Source: Mercenaria mercenaria (lineage: Eukaryota; Mollusca; Bivalvia; Venerida; Veneridae). From it: a stretch of 64,000 nucleotides of DNA. Positions 44,499 to 55,960 of the stretch are shown here, one piece after another (within the stretch, counting starts at the first letter, position 1; every line of letters starts with the position of its first letter). The translations under genes and the position numbers were made by a program. A model generated the notes under the pieces. That model was not told the origin of the DNA and did not search any database. It saw only the letters and a program-made list of their open reading frames with translations. Where the stretch lies: assembly GCF_021730395.1 (NCBI RefSeq), contig NC_069362.1:85638001-85702000 (forward strand). Reading direction: 5' to 3'.

Positions 44499-47400
44499 CC
44501 GGTGCAAGCGGATGTTATAGTAGCAACATTGAGAATGGATTTGTTGCTACAAGTTCCTGCCAAGTGTTCAGTTCAAACAGCATATACTGTCGATACTACT
44601 GCAACGATGGGTATGTGAAAACAGCATCTACTGTCTACTGTGCCGGAAATGATAAATGGGTACCTTCCGGAAGTCATCCAACTCAAGATTCTCCAGCGTG
44701 CAGAAAAAGTACAGGTATGTGCACATTATGTTTTAAGATATTGCTGCTGCGAGGGATTTTTACTACATTTAAAGATAATAATTGAATATCAGTCATTATT
44801 TCAGGGTTTTCCTTGACGCACTTTTTTGTGCGTTTTAGCACACTGATTTTCAAAATGACCCTCAAAATAATTCTGAACGCGTCATTGGTGGCGCAACTCA
44901 ACTACCGGCCGAAATTATGGCGACACGAATTTTCGTACCCAATATTGTAAGTAAGTACCGATTCGCGCGTAGGTACGAAGTAGTAAAGGTAGACTGCGTT
45001 CTAGGTTTAATTATCGGCTAGATATCGACGTCTCTTTATACGGTAAGCCATTCAACAAAAATGGTGCATCAACAAAAGATGACGTTTTTCTTGTCATCTG
45101 CACGCGGGGAAAACCCTGTTGAAACTGTCTCGACCAAAAATGCAAGCATTCATATAAAAGTCTGCACACCGAAAGGGTTCTGTAAAAAAACATTGGCTAT
45201 TTGTTGAAAATGGCAAAATGAAATTATGGCCGTGTATCAAAACCGTCCTTTTGTATTGAGCTGCGAAAATTCTTCATTTACTCTTCACGAAAGTTCCCTC
45301 AGTTAGGCAGATGCATTCAAAAGGTTGCAATTACTGTCTGATTTAAAAAAAAAAGTGTAAAAAATTAATTTGTAGATGTACATGTATTTCTTTTTGTTCT
45401 AAACAGCACATTGCAAGTTAACAAAAACAAGTTGTTTTCTATTGGATTTTTTTATACAGTACAGATTTCATTACCATTTTATTCATTTTTTGAGACTTAA
45501 AAAAATGACCTCTTGAAAATGAAAATGACCCCCAAAGTCAAACATGAAGGGGTCATGATGACCCCCCTATCAAAATTTCCGAGGGAAAACCCTGTTATTT
45601 GTAACTTACTGCTTTCATTAGTTCGACTATTCAAAGAATAGGTAGAGGTATTGGACTCACTCATTACGTCGGCATTTGAGTCTGCGTCGGCATCCCAATT
45701 TGTTTAAGTTTTTGTATGTAAGCTGGTATCTCTGGAACCACTTGTGGGAATAGATTGAAACTTCACATTTATTCAATATGAAGAACTGACTTACCCGACA
45801 CAGGTTTCATAACTCTTTTTTTGCTTTTTAAAACAAATATGCCACTTTTTTCGATTATTTAGTTGAAAAGCGGCTGTTGAATAGTCGAGCGCTGCTTCCT
45901 TCGATAGCTCTTGTTTTTATTACTATGCAGTCAATGTAAAGAAACTGTCCATTTTCGAAATATTTGGTAGAATTTAACAGTATACTTTATACATAAAATT
46001 AATGATGATTTAACAGAATCTACTTACGAAAAGAGTATTTATTAAAAGATTGTTTCTGATAATTAATATCTTTTTTTTTTCTTTCAAACGGAAAGTATTC
46101 AAAAGTAACACATTAGTAAATCGTAGGACGATCAACCATATTATGACAGGAAGTACATGAATATTAGAAAAAATGCTGATTATGTTTCTGTTTTTTAGAA
46201 ACACCATCTAAGATTTTAGTATAAAAACAACTAATTTTTATATATCAGAGTGTCAGAATATACAATTTCATTGTAATGTGCTTACCTGTCCTTTTCGTTC
46301 ATAAAACAGATCCAGTAAGTGGGTGTGAAAATATATTCTTCGAAAATGGTTATGTAGTAACATGCCCGGTATCCAGTTCAAGCACCAAAAGGGATTGTAT
46401 GTATAGATGTCACCATGGATACAAACCTGCGTCGTCAAGTGTTCATTGTGTGAGAAACGAATGGCTGACTAGCGACAGTTACAGTGATCCTTGTATTAAA
46501 GACGGTATTTAAAATATTTTGTATTTAGAAGGTGTAATCTATTGTCAATTATTATTTCCAATCTGAAGGTATTTTCTTCACTATTTCAATACTTACAATG
46601 CTTTTAAAAGTCACCGAACATTTTCAGAGACGTGACGTCATGAATGCCGTGAAAGCACTGCATGACATGATTTTGACAACTTATAATAATATCACTATCT
46701 TGAAACCATATGTTTGAAAACAAAACCAGATGAAATAATGGTATGATCGTGCATGACATTATGTATAGGTTATAAGTAAGGTATATCTGTATAATAGTAC
46801 GTTCTTATGATGAATACCAACAAGGACATTATAATTAATAATCTTGGCAATTCTTATAGGTACAACTGCGGAAACTACGGTCATGACAGGAAGGCCAACG
46901 GTGTCACCAAGAAGTTCACCTCGCACGACTTATCCGGGATACTATGACGACCCGAATTTAAAAATGGATGTCAGCCCAGTCATTTTTGTTGGTGCTGTTA
47001 TCGGTGGTTTCATAGTCTTGGGATTGCTTATTTTTGCCATATTTTTCAGGTATTTGCTTATATTAACTCTCTCACCTAGACATTTTCGAGGAAAAAAAAG
47101 CACATAGATATGGTCTGCGTCCTTCTGTCAGTCTTTCCTTATTATTATTATTATCATTATTATTATTATTATTACACCAGATTTATATAGCGCCCTTTTC
47201 ATGATAAACACGTTCAAAGGCGCTTTACATATAGCAAACGCAGCCACACAGGGCGCGAACTTTTTAACTCTACTAGTGCAAACACAGAGCGATCTGACCA
47301 GAGGGACAGAGTGAGATAAAGCCCCCAGAACAGATAGACAGAAATGATTTCAGATACAGGCCTGTCCGGCTAACTTAGCCTAGGTCTTTGCGAATAGACA

Positions 47401-50139
47401 GTCTGGTTCTTTAACGTGCCCAGTTTATAGCACCGATCTTTCCTGGGATGAACCAGTACAGGCCTCTTAGTTAGGTGGGAGCCACTCAAGAGCATCTCAG
47501 AAATTTCCAGTGCCTGGACCGGGATTCGAACCCCGAACCTGTGGATTAACAGCCAAGCGTGTTGCCACTAGACCATCGGCCAACCTTCCGTTCGTCCGTC
47601 CGTCCGTCCATAACTCTATCATCCATGAAGGGATTTTGAAATATCTTGGCACAATTTGTTGCTATTTTAGAAGCTACAGTATCAAACCAATTTCATGAGT
47701 ACTGTCACAATGACACTTTACACTTCGTGCTCCTGTATTGAATTAAATCTATTGCTGTGCAATAATTGATACATCAAAGAAATGTGCAAACATAAAACAC
47801 GGCAACATTTTCTGGTGACCGTCCTGCGTCAGATGTCCCCGAGAAAAATTTAAAGAAAAGACAAAATTTAGCGGCGACCGGACGATCTTTTTTCTTTGCC
47901 TTTGTAGAGCCCGTTAACATTTTGATTTAATCAAACACGTGAAACCATCGTCAGACTGTCGGAAGGGACCCCGATTGCGCTTGCATCAATCGGTCGATGA
48001 CAGAACGGTCGTTATTCCAGTTTTTACCTTCAAATCGCCAAGTGGTCATACAGGCATTGTCCGATATTAAATACTAGTATTCGTCCAAGTATCGGATGAT
48101 GTCCGTCAGATCACTTTGGGCGTTGATTTTGCCACGCGGAGTGAACTCTTCGGTATCTCCTGCTTCGTTCCTTACCTGATCACCAGAGAAGATGGCACCG
48201 TTCCACTGCAACAACTTCTCATCCAGCAAGTGAGACTACGGGCGACTCGCATAAAGCACAAAAGACGCGGACGCTAAGGGAATTCAGAAAACATTTTCAG
48301 TCTCAGCTGAGTTTGATAATGAAACTTTATTAGTTATGTATATCTAAATTGCATGTTTAAAACTAAATTTTATGTGAATAACCATTTTTAAGTGACTATT
48401 CAGTATTGGTAATTAGCCTCAGTTGGAATAATACCTGTAAGTTTTATTAAAATGATATTTAAATTTCAAACTCAGTCTCAGCTGAGACCGAAATTGTTTT
48501 GTTAACATCAACCAGGTGACCGACCGGGCGCCTCCAGACAGAAAGGGTGTACGTCCAGTTTCGTTATATTCCGCAGGGGCACAACCCGGTCACTGCCTGG
48601 TCCCTGTCAGATTTTAAAACTGTTCGCGCGGCTTGTCCTTGCAGGAAAGCCGTCTGGTGCCCGACTTCTTGATGACCGCGTGAACAAACTCGCCTGTGCT
48701 CTGTTATACTTTCCAATTCTTAGAATCGGCGTCGTTAGAAAAAAAAATCGGGCGGCGTCTTATTTATATGTGACTGAAGCGTAAATGACATATTAACCCT
48801 GAACATAAGTATTTTTCGACGTAGTCTTTGAATGGCATGTTTGGCTTATACATAACCGATCGTAATTCATAATAATTATTTTATACTTACAGAAAAACTT
48901 GACTGTACAATGCATACACTATGATATATTTATGGTATTATAAACTTCTTTGTATTATTTATTGCTACTTTGTTTGAAAACCTGTGGAAAGTATGAGCTA
49001 CCAAGCGGAACCATGTCGTCGCAAATATTGTGATGAATAAAGATTATTTGAATGAATTCAGGGTATGTTTCATAGGTTAAATATGTGGGTTACAAATTGA
49101 AAGTGCATTCTTCCGTGCCATGCGTAAAAAATGTTTTGTTATTTTTATCAGTAAAAAGAGATAATTTTGATTGTTGTTTCTTTATTTATGGCGTTACTTA
49201 TGTATGTCATTGAAACATGTAACTCTTTTATTCATTTCATATTTATTTCTGATTTTAACTTGTTTTTTTTTTCTTGTTCAAAGTATGCATCAGTTTTCAA
49301 AAAATATAATTGATGGTATAAAATCAGGTTCATATTGATGCAATGTAGAGTACGTGTTCTAACAGGCAAAAACGAGTGAGCTCATATTTAAAGTATACCA
49401 TTATTCCAAGTTCAAAGGTATTTAATATTTGAGTGTGTATAAAGAAGCAAAAGAAACAGTGCTAATTTACGTTTACAACTTTCATAAATATTTTTACTTA
49501 CGATGGTATTTAAAGGTTTATGACGTATTTTGTAGAGCCCACAAGAAATCGAACAGGGAAGCCAGAATTCGCTCTGCGTTTATAGCTGCCTGTGATCCAT
49601 TGTCATTACAAAACGACTATACCAACAATAACACTGACACACAAGCTGACGATTCTGAATTTCGTGATATTGCCCGCCGAATAATTTCTCAGTCTTCAAA
49701 TCAACAGCAACAGAGTTCATCTTCACCGCCGGCATATGAAGCATCTGGTACAGATCTCACTAGTCGCGGAACTTTTAGTGACCCGTCTGCTCCTCCATAC
49801 TCAACAGTTACTGGAGTCCCTAACACTTTTGATAACCCGTCTGTTCCGCCATACTCAGCGGTGTACAATTCTGGAACCGGACTTCATGAAACAGCGATGC
49901 TCCAACCATTTGACCAAATGCAAATACCACAAGAAAATCGCATACATGAATTCAACCGAGATACAACCCATAGTACCAGTGTCATAACAGATAAACCACC
50001 CCCCTACGAGGATTTACAAAATCAAAACGCAGTTGAGGGTGTTTCACATCCCTGTGAGAAGGACGTTTCCGAAGAACGAACATGTGAGAATTCTTTTGGC
50101 CCTCCTCCGCCTTACACGACCTATGATGGGAAAGGATGA
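44499..50139 (+). CDS. Two-sushi-domain, single-pass membrane protein with PPxY tail (5' end not found)
   Basis: Four exons join in frame: 44499-44714 and 46310-46504 (each one sushi domain, phase 1 to 1 as is usual for CCP modules), 46860-47049 (Thr/Ser/Pro stalk and membrane segment VIFVGAVIGGFIVLGLLIFA, phase 1 to 2) and 49536-50139 (cytoplasmic tail to stop TGA). Each sushi domain has the C...YxC...GY...C...W...C pattern plus an extra cysteine pair, six in all. The tail begins with basic AHKKSNREAR and carries PPAY, PPPYED and PPPPY plus two PPY sites, ligands of WW domains such as those of Nedd4-family ubiquitin ligases. This architecture suggests a surface receptor or adhesion protein subject to ubiquitin-driven trafficking (inference). 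The signal peptide was not found. A DNA transposon, a repeat and a SINE fill the introns. Confidence 0.78.
44802..45594. mobile_element. Non-autonomous DNA transposon, CAGGGTTTTCC ends
   Basis: The ends are CAGGGTTTTCC and its exact complement GGAAAACCCTG, flanked by a 6-bp direct repeat TTATTT at 44796-44801 and 45595-45600. The element is 793 bp with no transposase frame. The CAGGG terminus recalls hAT elements, but those usually make 8-bp duplications, so the superfamily is left open. An internal GGGGAAAACCCTG at 45106-45118 repeats the right end. It lies in the intron between the two sushi exons. Confidence 0.85.
45612..45918 (+). repeat. Short copy of the 'agctCGACTATTC...GAATAGTCGAGC...gctcttgttt' element
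   Basis: The inverted words CGACTATTC (45621-45629) and GAATAGTCG (45880-45888) lie near its ends, followed by 'agcgctgcttccttcgatagctcttgttt'. The same 3' end closes the larger copy at 52460-52496. It lacks the tandem core. Located in an intron of the sushi gene. Confidence 0.65.
47141..47584 (-). mobile_element. tRNA-derived SINE of a third family with (AAT)n tail
   Basis: On the minus strand the head reads GTTGGCCGATGGTCTAGTGG (box A) and GGTTCGGGGTTCGAATCCCG (box B). CTGTTAATCC in between resembles an Asn-GTT anticodon loop (inference). The body follows ('aaagaaccagactgtctattcgc', 'gcgcctttgaacgtg', 'gggcgctatataaatctgg') and it ends in an AATAATAAT microsatellite at 47141-47173. It lies in the intron before the cytoplasmic-tail exon. 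The frame at 47510-47698 with 'PGFEPRT' is the usual artefact of a tRNA-like SINE. Confidence 0.88.
47585..47665 (+). repeat. Fragment of the ~157-bp repeat family
   Basis: Contains the GTCCGTCCGTCC lead and 'ccataactctatcatccatgaagggatttt', as in the array at 3.9-5.0 kb, directly abutting the SINE head. Confidence 0.8.
47800..48770. other. GC-richer block, unidentified, split by a MITE
   Basis: Base composition is clearly more GC-rich than the flanks at 47.80-48.29 and 48.52-48.73 kb. A plus-strand frame of about 65 codons ends at 48282 (VDFATRSELFGISCFVPYL, then an Arg/Lys-rich tail), immediately before the MITE at 48288-48515. No family was recognised. It may be a decayed mobile element or captured gene fragment. 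It sits in the last intron of the sushi gene. Confidence 0.4.
48288..48515 (+). mobile_element. MITE, second copy of the family at 10325-10565
   Basis: Same internal order as the first copy: 'ttcagaaaacattttcagtc', 'tcagctgagtttgataatga', 'aactttatt', and 'ctcagctgagaccgaaa' at the right end. The 5' tip is missing the CCCGTG word seen in the first copy. Confidence 0.75.
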
Positions 50140-51009
50140 TCTATGAAACATTTTATTCATCTCGAACAGAGGTTACTCTCCAAAACATTTCAGATAGTAT
50201 TTCAAAATATTTCGAGGCATAATAATAGAGTTAAAAGTAAAATGTCCATTTAGAGAGTATAAATTATTTAAAGCATTTTATCAATTACGACAAAGGACAT
50301 TTATCTAACTCAAAGAATTTGAATTCATAACGTTAATTTTTAGAAAAAGCTGGCCACTGATCCGGACGATTTAATATTACGCATGTAATGGCAAACATTT
50401 GATGGTTCGATAAAAGTGCTCAATTCGTTGTACTGACACAATAAATGGTTGACAGCTGTAGAGAGGGAGAACTTGTATAAATTAATATCCACGATCGGTA
50501 GTTTCTCATCTAGGACAAAAGTACTTGCCATAAGAAGTTTACATTCATGGACATCTAAACAAATATAATTTCATAGTTGGACATATCTTAACCAGTGAAG
50601 ATTTTGTTTTTTGTTTGTGTTAATTACATTGTTATTTCATTTTAACCAGGTTCTGTTTACTGCAACGAACTAACTACGCAATAACTTCTTGTAATCGACC
50701 AACACTTTAATATTATATTTATGACACAAGTCGAATGTACCGTTATAATAGGGGAGAGAAACAAGGAAGTGATCTTCATTTTTATTCAAGAGAAATAATT
50801 CAGAAATTGTGAAGCTTAAAGGTACTCGTCTCCAGATAAACTAACTTGAAACGTCAGAATTTTTCAAACAAACTGAATGCGTTTACAAAGTAGACTAGTA
50901 GTAAAAGCTACTTTTCATCAAGTTTTAACACGAGACTAACGAACTAAAAAGACTGTCTACACATTTCACAACTTTGCAAACGCGGCTTAAATAAATATGA
51001 TATTGATGC
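50140..51009. other. 3' flank of the sushi gene
   Basis: Probably the 3' untranslated region followed by spacer. 'caataaatgg' at about 50439 is one possible polyadenylation signal. No other gene is seen. Confidence 0.4.
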
Positions 51010-51043
51010 TTACATAAAATGTGTCCGTCAGCACATTCTTTTT

Positions 51044-52496
51044 AGCTCAACTATACTAAGTATGGGGAGCTGTCCTACTCGACCCTCCGCGTACGCACCT
51101 TGGTTAAAGTTTTGATGCACTTTCTCTTTAGCTCTGTAATTATTTGATGGATTTGTTTCAAACTTAAAATAGTTATTCCCCATCATCACCCTAATCATAT
51201 GGCACAAGGTCCATAACTCTCACACCAGTATTTAATAAATTATACTCCTTTTTTACTTCGAATTTCAGGTTAAAATTTTGATGCACTTTAACTCTTTCTC
51301 AGTTATTAATTACTAAATGGATTTGATTCAAACTTAAAATAGTTGTTCTACATTATCAACCACATCATATGACACAAAGTTCATAACTCTGGCACCAGTA
51401 TTTCATGAATTATGCCCCCTTTTTACTTAGAATTTCAGGTTAAAGTTTTGATGCACTTTCACTCTATCTCAGTTATTACTAAATGGATTTGATTCAAACT
51501 TAAAATAGTTGTTCCTCAATTTCAACCACATCATATGTCACAAGGTCCATTACTCTGGCACCAATTTTTCATGAATCATGTCCACATTTACTTAGAATTT
51601 AAGGTTACATTTGATGCATTTTCACTCTATCTCTGTTATTACAGAAAGGATTTGATTCAAACTTAAACTAGTTGTTCCCCATTATCACTCATATCATATG
51701 ACATAAGGGCCATAACTCTTGCTCCAATATTTCATGAATTATCCCCTTTCTACTTACAATTTCAGGTTAAAGTTTTGGTGCATTTTCACTCTATCTCCTG
51801 TATCACTAAACGGATTTGATTCAAAGTTAAACTATTTGTTCCACATCATCAGCCTCATAATAGGACACAATGTCCATAACTCTGGCACCAATTTTTCATG
51901 AATTATGCCCCCTTTTACTTAGAATTTAAGGCTAATTTTTATGCATTTTCACTATATCTCCGTTATTACAGAGAGGAATTGATTCAAACTTAAAATGGTT
52001 GTTCAGCATCATCACTCACATCATATGACACAAGGGCCATAACTCTGGCACCAGTATTTCACGAATTATCACCCTTTTTACTTAGAATTTTAGGTTTAAG
52101 TTTTTGTGCATTTTCACGCTATCTCAGTTATGACTAAATGGATTGATTTAAACTTAAAGTAATTGTTCCACATCATCACCCATATCATTTGATGCAAGGA
52201 CCATCACTCTTGCACCAATATTTCATAAATTATGTCCCCTTTTTGCTACGAATTTTTTTTAGTTTTTATGCTTTTGCACCATGTCCCATGTCCCTTTTAT
52301 ACTTAATTAATATTTTGATATACTTTATCTTTATCTCTCTTATTACTTAATATTTTAACACAGACTCAAACTGTTGTCCAATATCATCATCCATATTAAA
52401 CACTCCAGTGACAGCTCCAGTTTCCTCAGATGTGCCCAGTTTCGCTATCTAGCATCGAAATAGTCGAGTGCGCTGTCTCCTGTGACAGCTCTTGTT
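51044..52496 (+). mobile_element. Repeat element with ~165-bp tandem core
   Basis: It begins AGCTCAACTATACTAAGTAT and ends 'gaaatagtcgagtgcgctgtctcctgtgacagctcttgttt'. Between lie about seven diverged units, each with 'ttactaaatggatttgattcaaac', 'catcatatgacacaagg' and 'cataactctggcacc'. Unique ends and a tandem core resemble pearl/Helitron-derived non-autonomous elements of bivalves (inference). Related blocks lie at 9.06-10.1 kb (core only) and 45.6-45.9 kb (ends only). Confidence 0.78.
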
Positions 52497-52771
52497 TGTG
52501 ATGGTTGACACTACTAGTATATACAAAGTGCCAGTCTGTACATTCTTTTCAAAGCTTCTTAGTAGTATATAAAAACTGACTGTCTGTACATTCTTTTCAA
52601 AGTTGCTTAATGATATATAAAAATTGCACATTCTTTTTAAAGTTGCTTTATAATACATAAAATGTGTCAGTCTGCACATCCTTTTTAAATTTGATTGTAA
52701 AAATGTGCCAGTCTGCACATTCTTTTTTACATGTGCCTACATAAAATATGCCAGTCTGCACATTCTTTTTT

Positions 52772-53735
52772 AGCTCACCTGTCACATAGTGACAAGGTGA
52801 GCTTTTGTGATCACCCTTCGTCCATTATGGGTTCCAGAGTGGTGGCCTCTGAAAGGGCCAGAATTAGCTATTTTGACCTTGTCTGCACAATAGCAGCTTC
52901 ATTTATGATTTGAATGTAATCAAACTTGCACAAAACTTGTGTCACCATAAGATCTCAATTCCTTTCTTGAGCTGTCCAGATCCCGTAATGGGTTCCTGAG
53001 TTATGGCGTCTGAAAGTGCCAAAATTAGCTATTTTGACCTTGTCTGCACAAAAGCAGCTGCATTTATGATTTGATTTTAACCAAACTTGCACACAACTTG
53101 TATCACCACAAGATCTTGTTTCTTTTGTTGAACTGACCAGATTCCGTCCTGGGTTCCAGAGTTATGGCCCCTTAAAGGTCAAAATTTGCTACTTTGGCTT
53201 TTGCAGCCATATAAAGACTTCATTTATGGTTTGATTTGATACAAACTTCCAAAATATCTTCAACAACAATAGATCTTAGATTCCATGGCAAATCTATCAG
53301 ATCCAATCGTAGGTTCCAGAGTTATTTTATATCTGATTACCTCCCCTGATTGTAATCAAAATGGATTTATATCAGTAAGTACTTATAGGACTTAGTTTAA
53401 ATTTCATTATTGTCATTAGTTGGACTGAGATAATCAGGGTAGATAACTATGGACTGATTTTATGTCAAATTACCTCCCTTTATTTCAAATTAAAATGGAT
53501 ATATCTCCGTAACTAATGAAGATACTGATCTGAAAGTTCATTTATGTCAACAGATGGACTTGGACAATCAGTGAAGATACATATTGACTGAATTTATGAC
53601 AAATTACCTCCCTTTATTTTTTATCTAACTGAATACACCTTAGCAGCTTCTAATGAGATTGGTTTGAAACGATCATATCATTTTGAGCAATTGTACTCAG
53701 GTGAGCGATACAGGGCCATCATGGCCCTCTTGATT
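52772..53735 (+). mobile_element. Repeat element AGCTCACC...GGTGAGC...GGCCCTCTTG
   Basis: It starts AGCTCACCTGTCACATAGTG with a short hairpin (AGCTCACCT/AGGTGAGCT) and ends 'caggtgagcgatacagggccatcatggccctcttg', which contains a second hairpin (GGGCCATCATGGCCC). Inside are two or three diverged direct repeats ('ctattttgaccttgtctgcacaa', 'acaaacttgcac') and a second set built around 'aaattacctcccttta'. Non-coding. Confidence 0.78.
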
Positions 53736-53840
53736 AATTTGCGTACATAAAATGTGCCAGTCTGCACATTCTCTTTAAAGCTTCTTTTTATTAATTCATA
53801 AAAGTGTGGGTCTGTACATTCTTTTTAAAGTTTCTCGCAA

Positions 53841-55070
53841 AAAGTCTTTGAAAAGTGTCTTTATCGTTGATGTGGAGGCGAGTTCCTTTAAAATGATAAT
53901 ATTTGTAACATAATTTTTTGTAGCCCTACATACACTTAGCCGGAAAATTTTGTTGTTTTATAGAAGACATAAAATTTTGATAAGCTATTCCTGAGTGTAA
54001 GTTATGGATATGATAGCCGGTTGAAGTAGTAGATATTTTTGTTTGATTTACATTGTTTCCTGGCAACATTTTAAGCAATGGATGAATGTGCAGTCTACCC
54101 CATTTTGAAAAATTTCAGTTGAAATAATCGATGTTTTTAGATCTTTGCAACATGGACATTAAAACAGGTTATACTTGATAAAATTGTAAAACTTAAAAGT
54201 TACAAAATGTTCATTTGACCTGGAGTGGATTAACCTTTCAAAAGTATTTGCAGAAAAAAATGATAGTCGAGAATATTTTTGTCACGAAAAAATGTGAAAT
54301 CAAAAGTAAAAGTCTTATTGTGATATTGTTATAATTTTGTAAGATATGACATATTACTTTATATTTTTGTAAATAAAATTTAGAGTAAAACTCTAGCATA
54401 CGTTATTATTTTAGATGGCACCGTGATATAATACGTATACTCTAAAAGTTTGAAATGGACATTTGATTAAAGGTTTAGATAAAATGTGGAAGAAAATATT
54501 TTTCAAAATGCCGTCTTGGTATAGATGATTCTATCTGAAAACATATGATATTTTCAACAAAAAAATACCAAACAATAACTACAGAAATCGTCTTTAAAAT
54601 ACTTAAAACAATCTGTCAGACACTGATCATGATACATATATCTTGTACAATACCTTTTCTTGTCCCCGTAATACCCTTTTTACTGTCAAATGAGTACTCC
54701 GTGTTGTGTCCTAGTTGATAAACTAGGTAGAATTGTGTAACGTAATGCACCAAGTCTATAAATGTATTAATTAAAGGGAAATATCACAGGAAAATGGGTG
54801 CAGTCTGCATTTATGGCTTTTGTTACAGCGAACATAGACACTGTACTAATGATCATTATTACATACTCGTTTCGTTAAGTTGCAATGGAACCGGAAACGT
54901 CAATATTTTTCAATACACTGATGCCTGAATTTTATATCGCGTGCGTGACGTAATGTATTGTGTGTCATTGCATTAATTCTTTTATTTAGTTCAGTATTGT
55001 CAATCTTATTCAGGCTATTGAACAAATTCATAATATTCACATTACATTTATACGTGTAGAAATATATGTA
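53841..55070. other. AT-rich spacer, nothing identified
   Basis: No exon, array or element with clear ends was recognised. Confidence 0.4.
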
Positions 55071-55077
55071 ATAAAAA

Positions 55078-55201
55078 CGTTATTAGCTTTGCATCGGAAA
55101 ATATGCACTCGTTCTTTAGCGGAAGAATATTGCGCTCCTAAAGTCGCGCAATATTTCCACTGCAGAACTCGTGCATATTTCCCGATACAAAGCTAATAAC
55201 C
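55078..55201. mobile_element. Foldback MITE, arms TTATTAGCTTTG...
   Basis: GTTATTAGCTTTGCATCGGAAA at the left pairs with the complement of 'tttcccgatacaaagctaataac' at the right. The inner part (ATATGCACTCGTTCT/AGAACTCGTGCATAT, AATATTGCGC/GCGCAATATT) continues the pairing nearly to the centre. Confidence 0.85.
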
Positions 55202-55319
55202 TATAATTTTTGCATACTCCTTATACAAAACAGTTTGTGATATTGACCAGTCTATACTTCAACACTACATTTTTCTGGACTAAAGTCAAATATTAAAGAA
55301 AAAACGATGAGCATAAAGC

Positions 55320-55428
55320 ACTTACTGAATAGTTTGCCAGTCAATAGTCAAGACTAACTGCATTCAGTCCTTCGAACCTCGGGCAATAGGTTTGAATTTT
55401 GACTGGCAAGCCATTCAACAAGTATATC
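55320..55428. repeat. Small foldback element around CTTCGAACCTCGGGC
   Basis: 'ctgaatagtttgccagtcaa' and 'ttgactggcaagccattcaa' are imperfect inverted copies about 100 bp apart. Related wording ('tgaatggattgccaaataaacagtcaa', 'gctcgggctatag') appears near 61147-61205. Confidence 0.6.
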
Positions 55429-55654
55429 ATATAACTACACATTTACTTACCAGTCGTACGATCATAACACCTGTTTATCTTATGTGACACTTTGATCAAA
55501 CCAAGAATGTTCATGTTTAAATATTGAGTGATCCATAAGCTCACAGAAACATCTGCTTCAGTGGTGCAAAGTAGATTCATAATCAGAAGAGTGTTCGTAG
55601 AAAGCATGCAAAATACTTATCTTTACAGCAAAGGACTCTTTCACGTATAAGAAA

Positions 55655-55960
55655 CAAAAGGACTATGATGGCCCTAGATCGCTCACCTGAGGGAAAACAA
55701 TAGAAAATCCAGTCAAACCATTTTCAGATGAAATTCATTTACGTCCGTATATTAAAGCTTCATAGTTTAGAATAGAAACCGTCTTCAAAATGATTTTTAA
55801 AAGTTCTTAACTGCTGCATAATTTTTATGCCGTCCGTCCGTCAGTGGGTCCTTCCTTGTCAGAGCTTAACTTGAAGTGCGTTCAGGGGAATTGCTTCAAT
55901 CTTGGCGACAAGGAGTGATGAAGTGCACAAGAACCATAACTCTAGCCTTGGTCATTTTTA
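55655..55960 (-). repeat. Repeat remnant, end of the GGCCCTCTTG family plus a GTCCGTCC-type block
   Basis: 'gactatgatggccctagatcgctcacctgag' is the inverted 3' end of the element at 52772-53735. From 55830, 'gccgtccgtccgtcag' and 'aagaaccataactctagcc' belong to another dispersed repeat. Confidence 0.6.

Larger units (their letters stand above)
51010..53840 (+). repeat. Minisatellite of ~55-65 bp units, split by two inserted elements
   Basis: Units of the form 'ataaaatgtgccagtctgcacattcttttt(aaagttgctt)' occur at 51014-51043, several times between 52526 and 52771, and again at 53747-53835. Two repeat elements interrupt them (51044-52496 and 52772-53735). Both begin with AGCTC immediately after the T-run that ends the 'cattctttttt' part of the unit, so the array was one block before the insertions. 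Confidence 0.8.

Noticed and set aside
47510-47698. 62-codon frame beginning MPGPGFEPRTCGL
   Set aside because: This phrase is the usual translation of a tRNA-derived SINE head read on the opposite strand.
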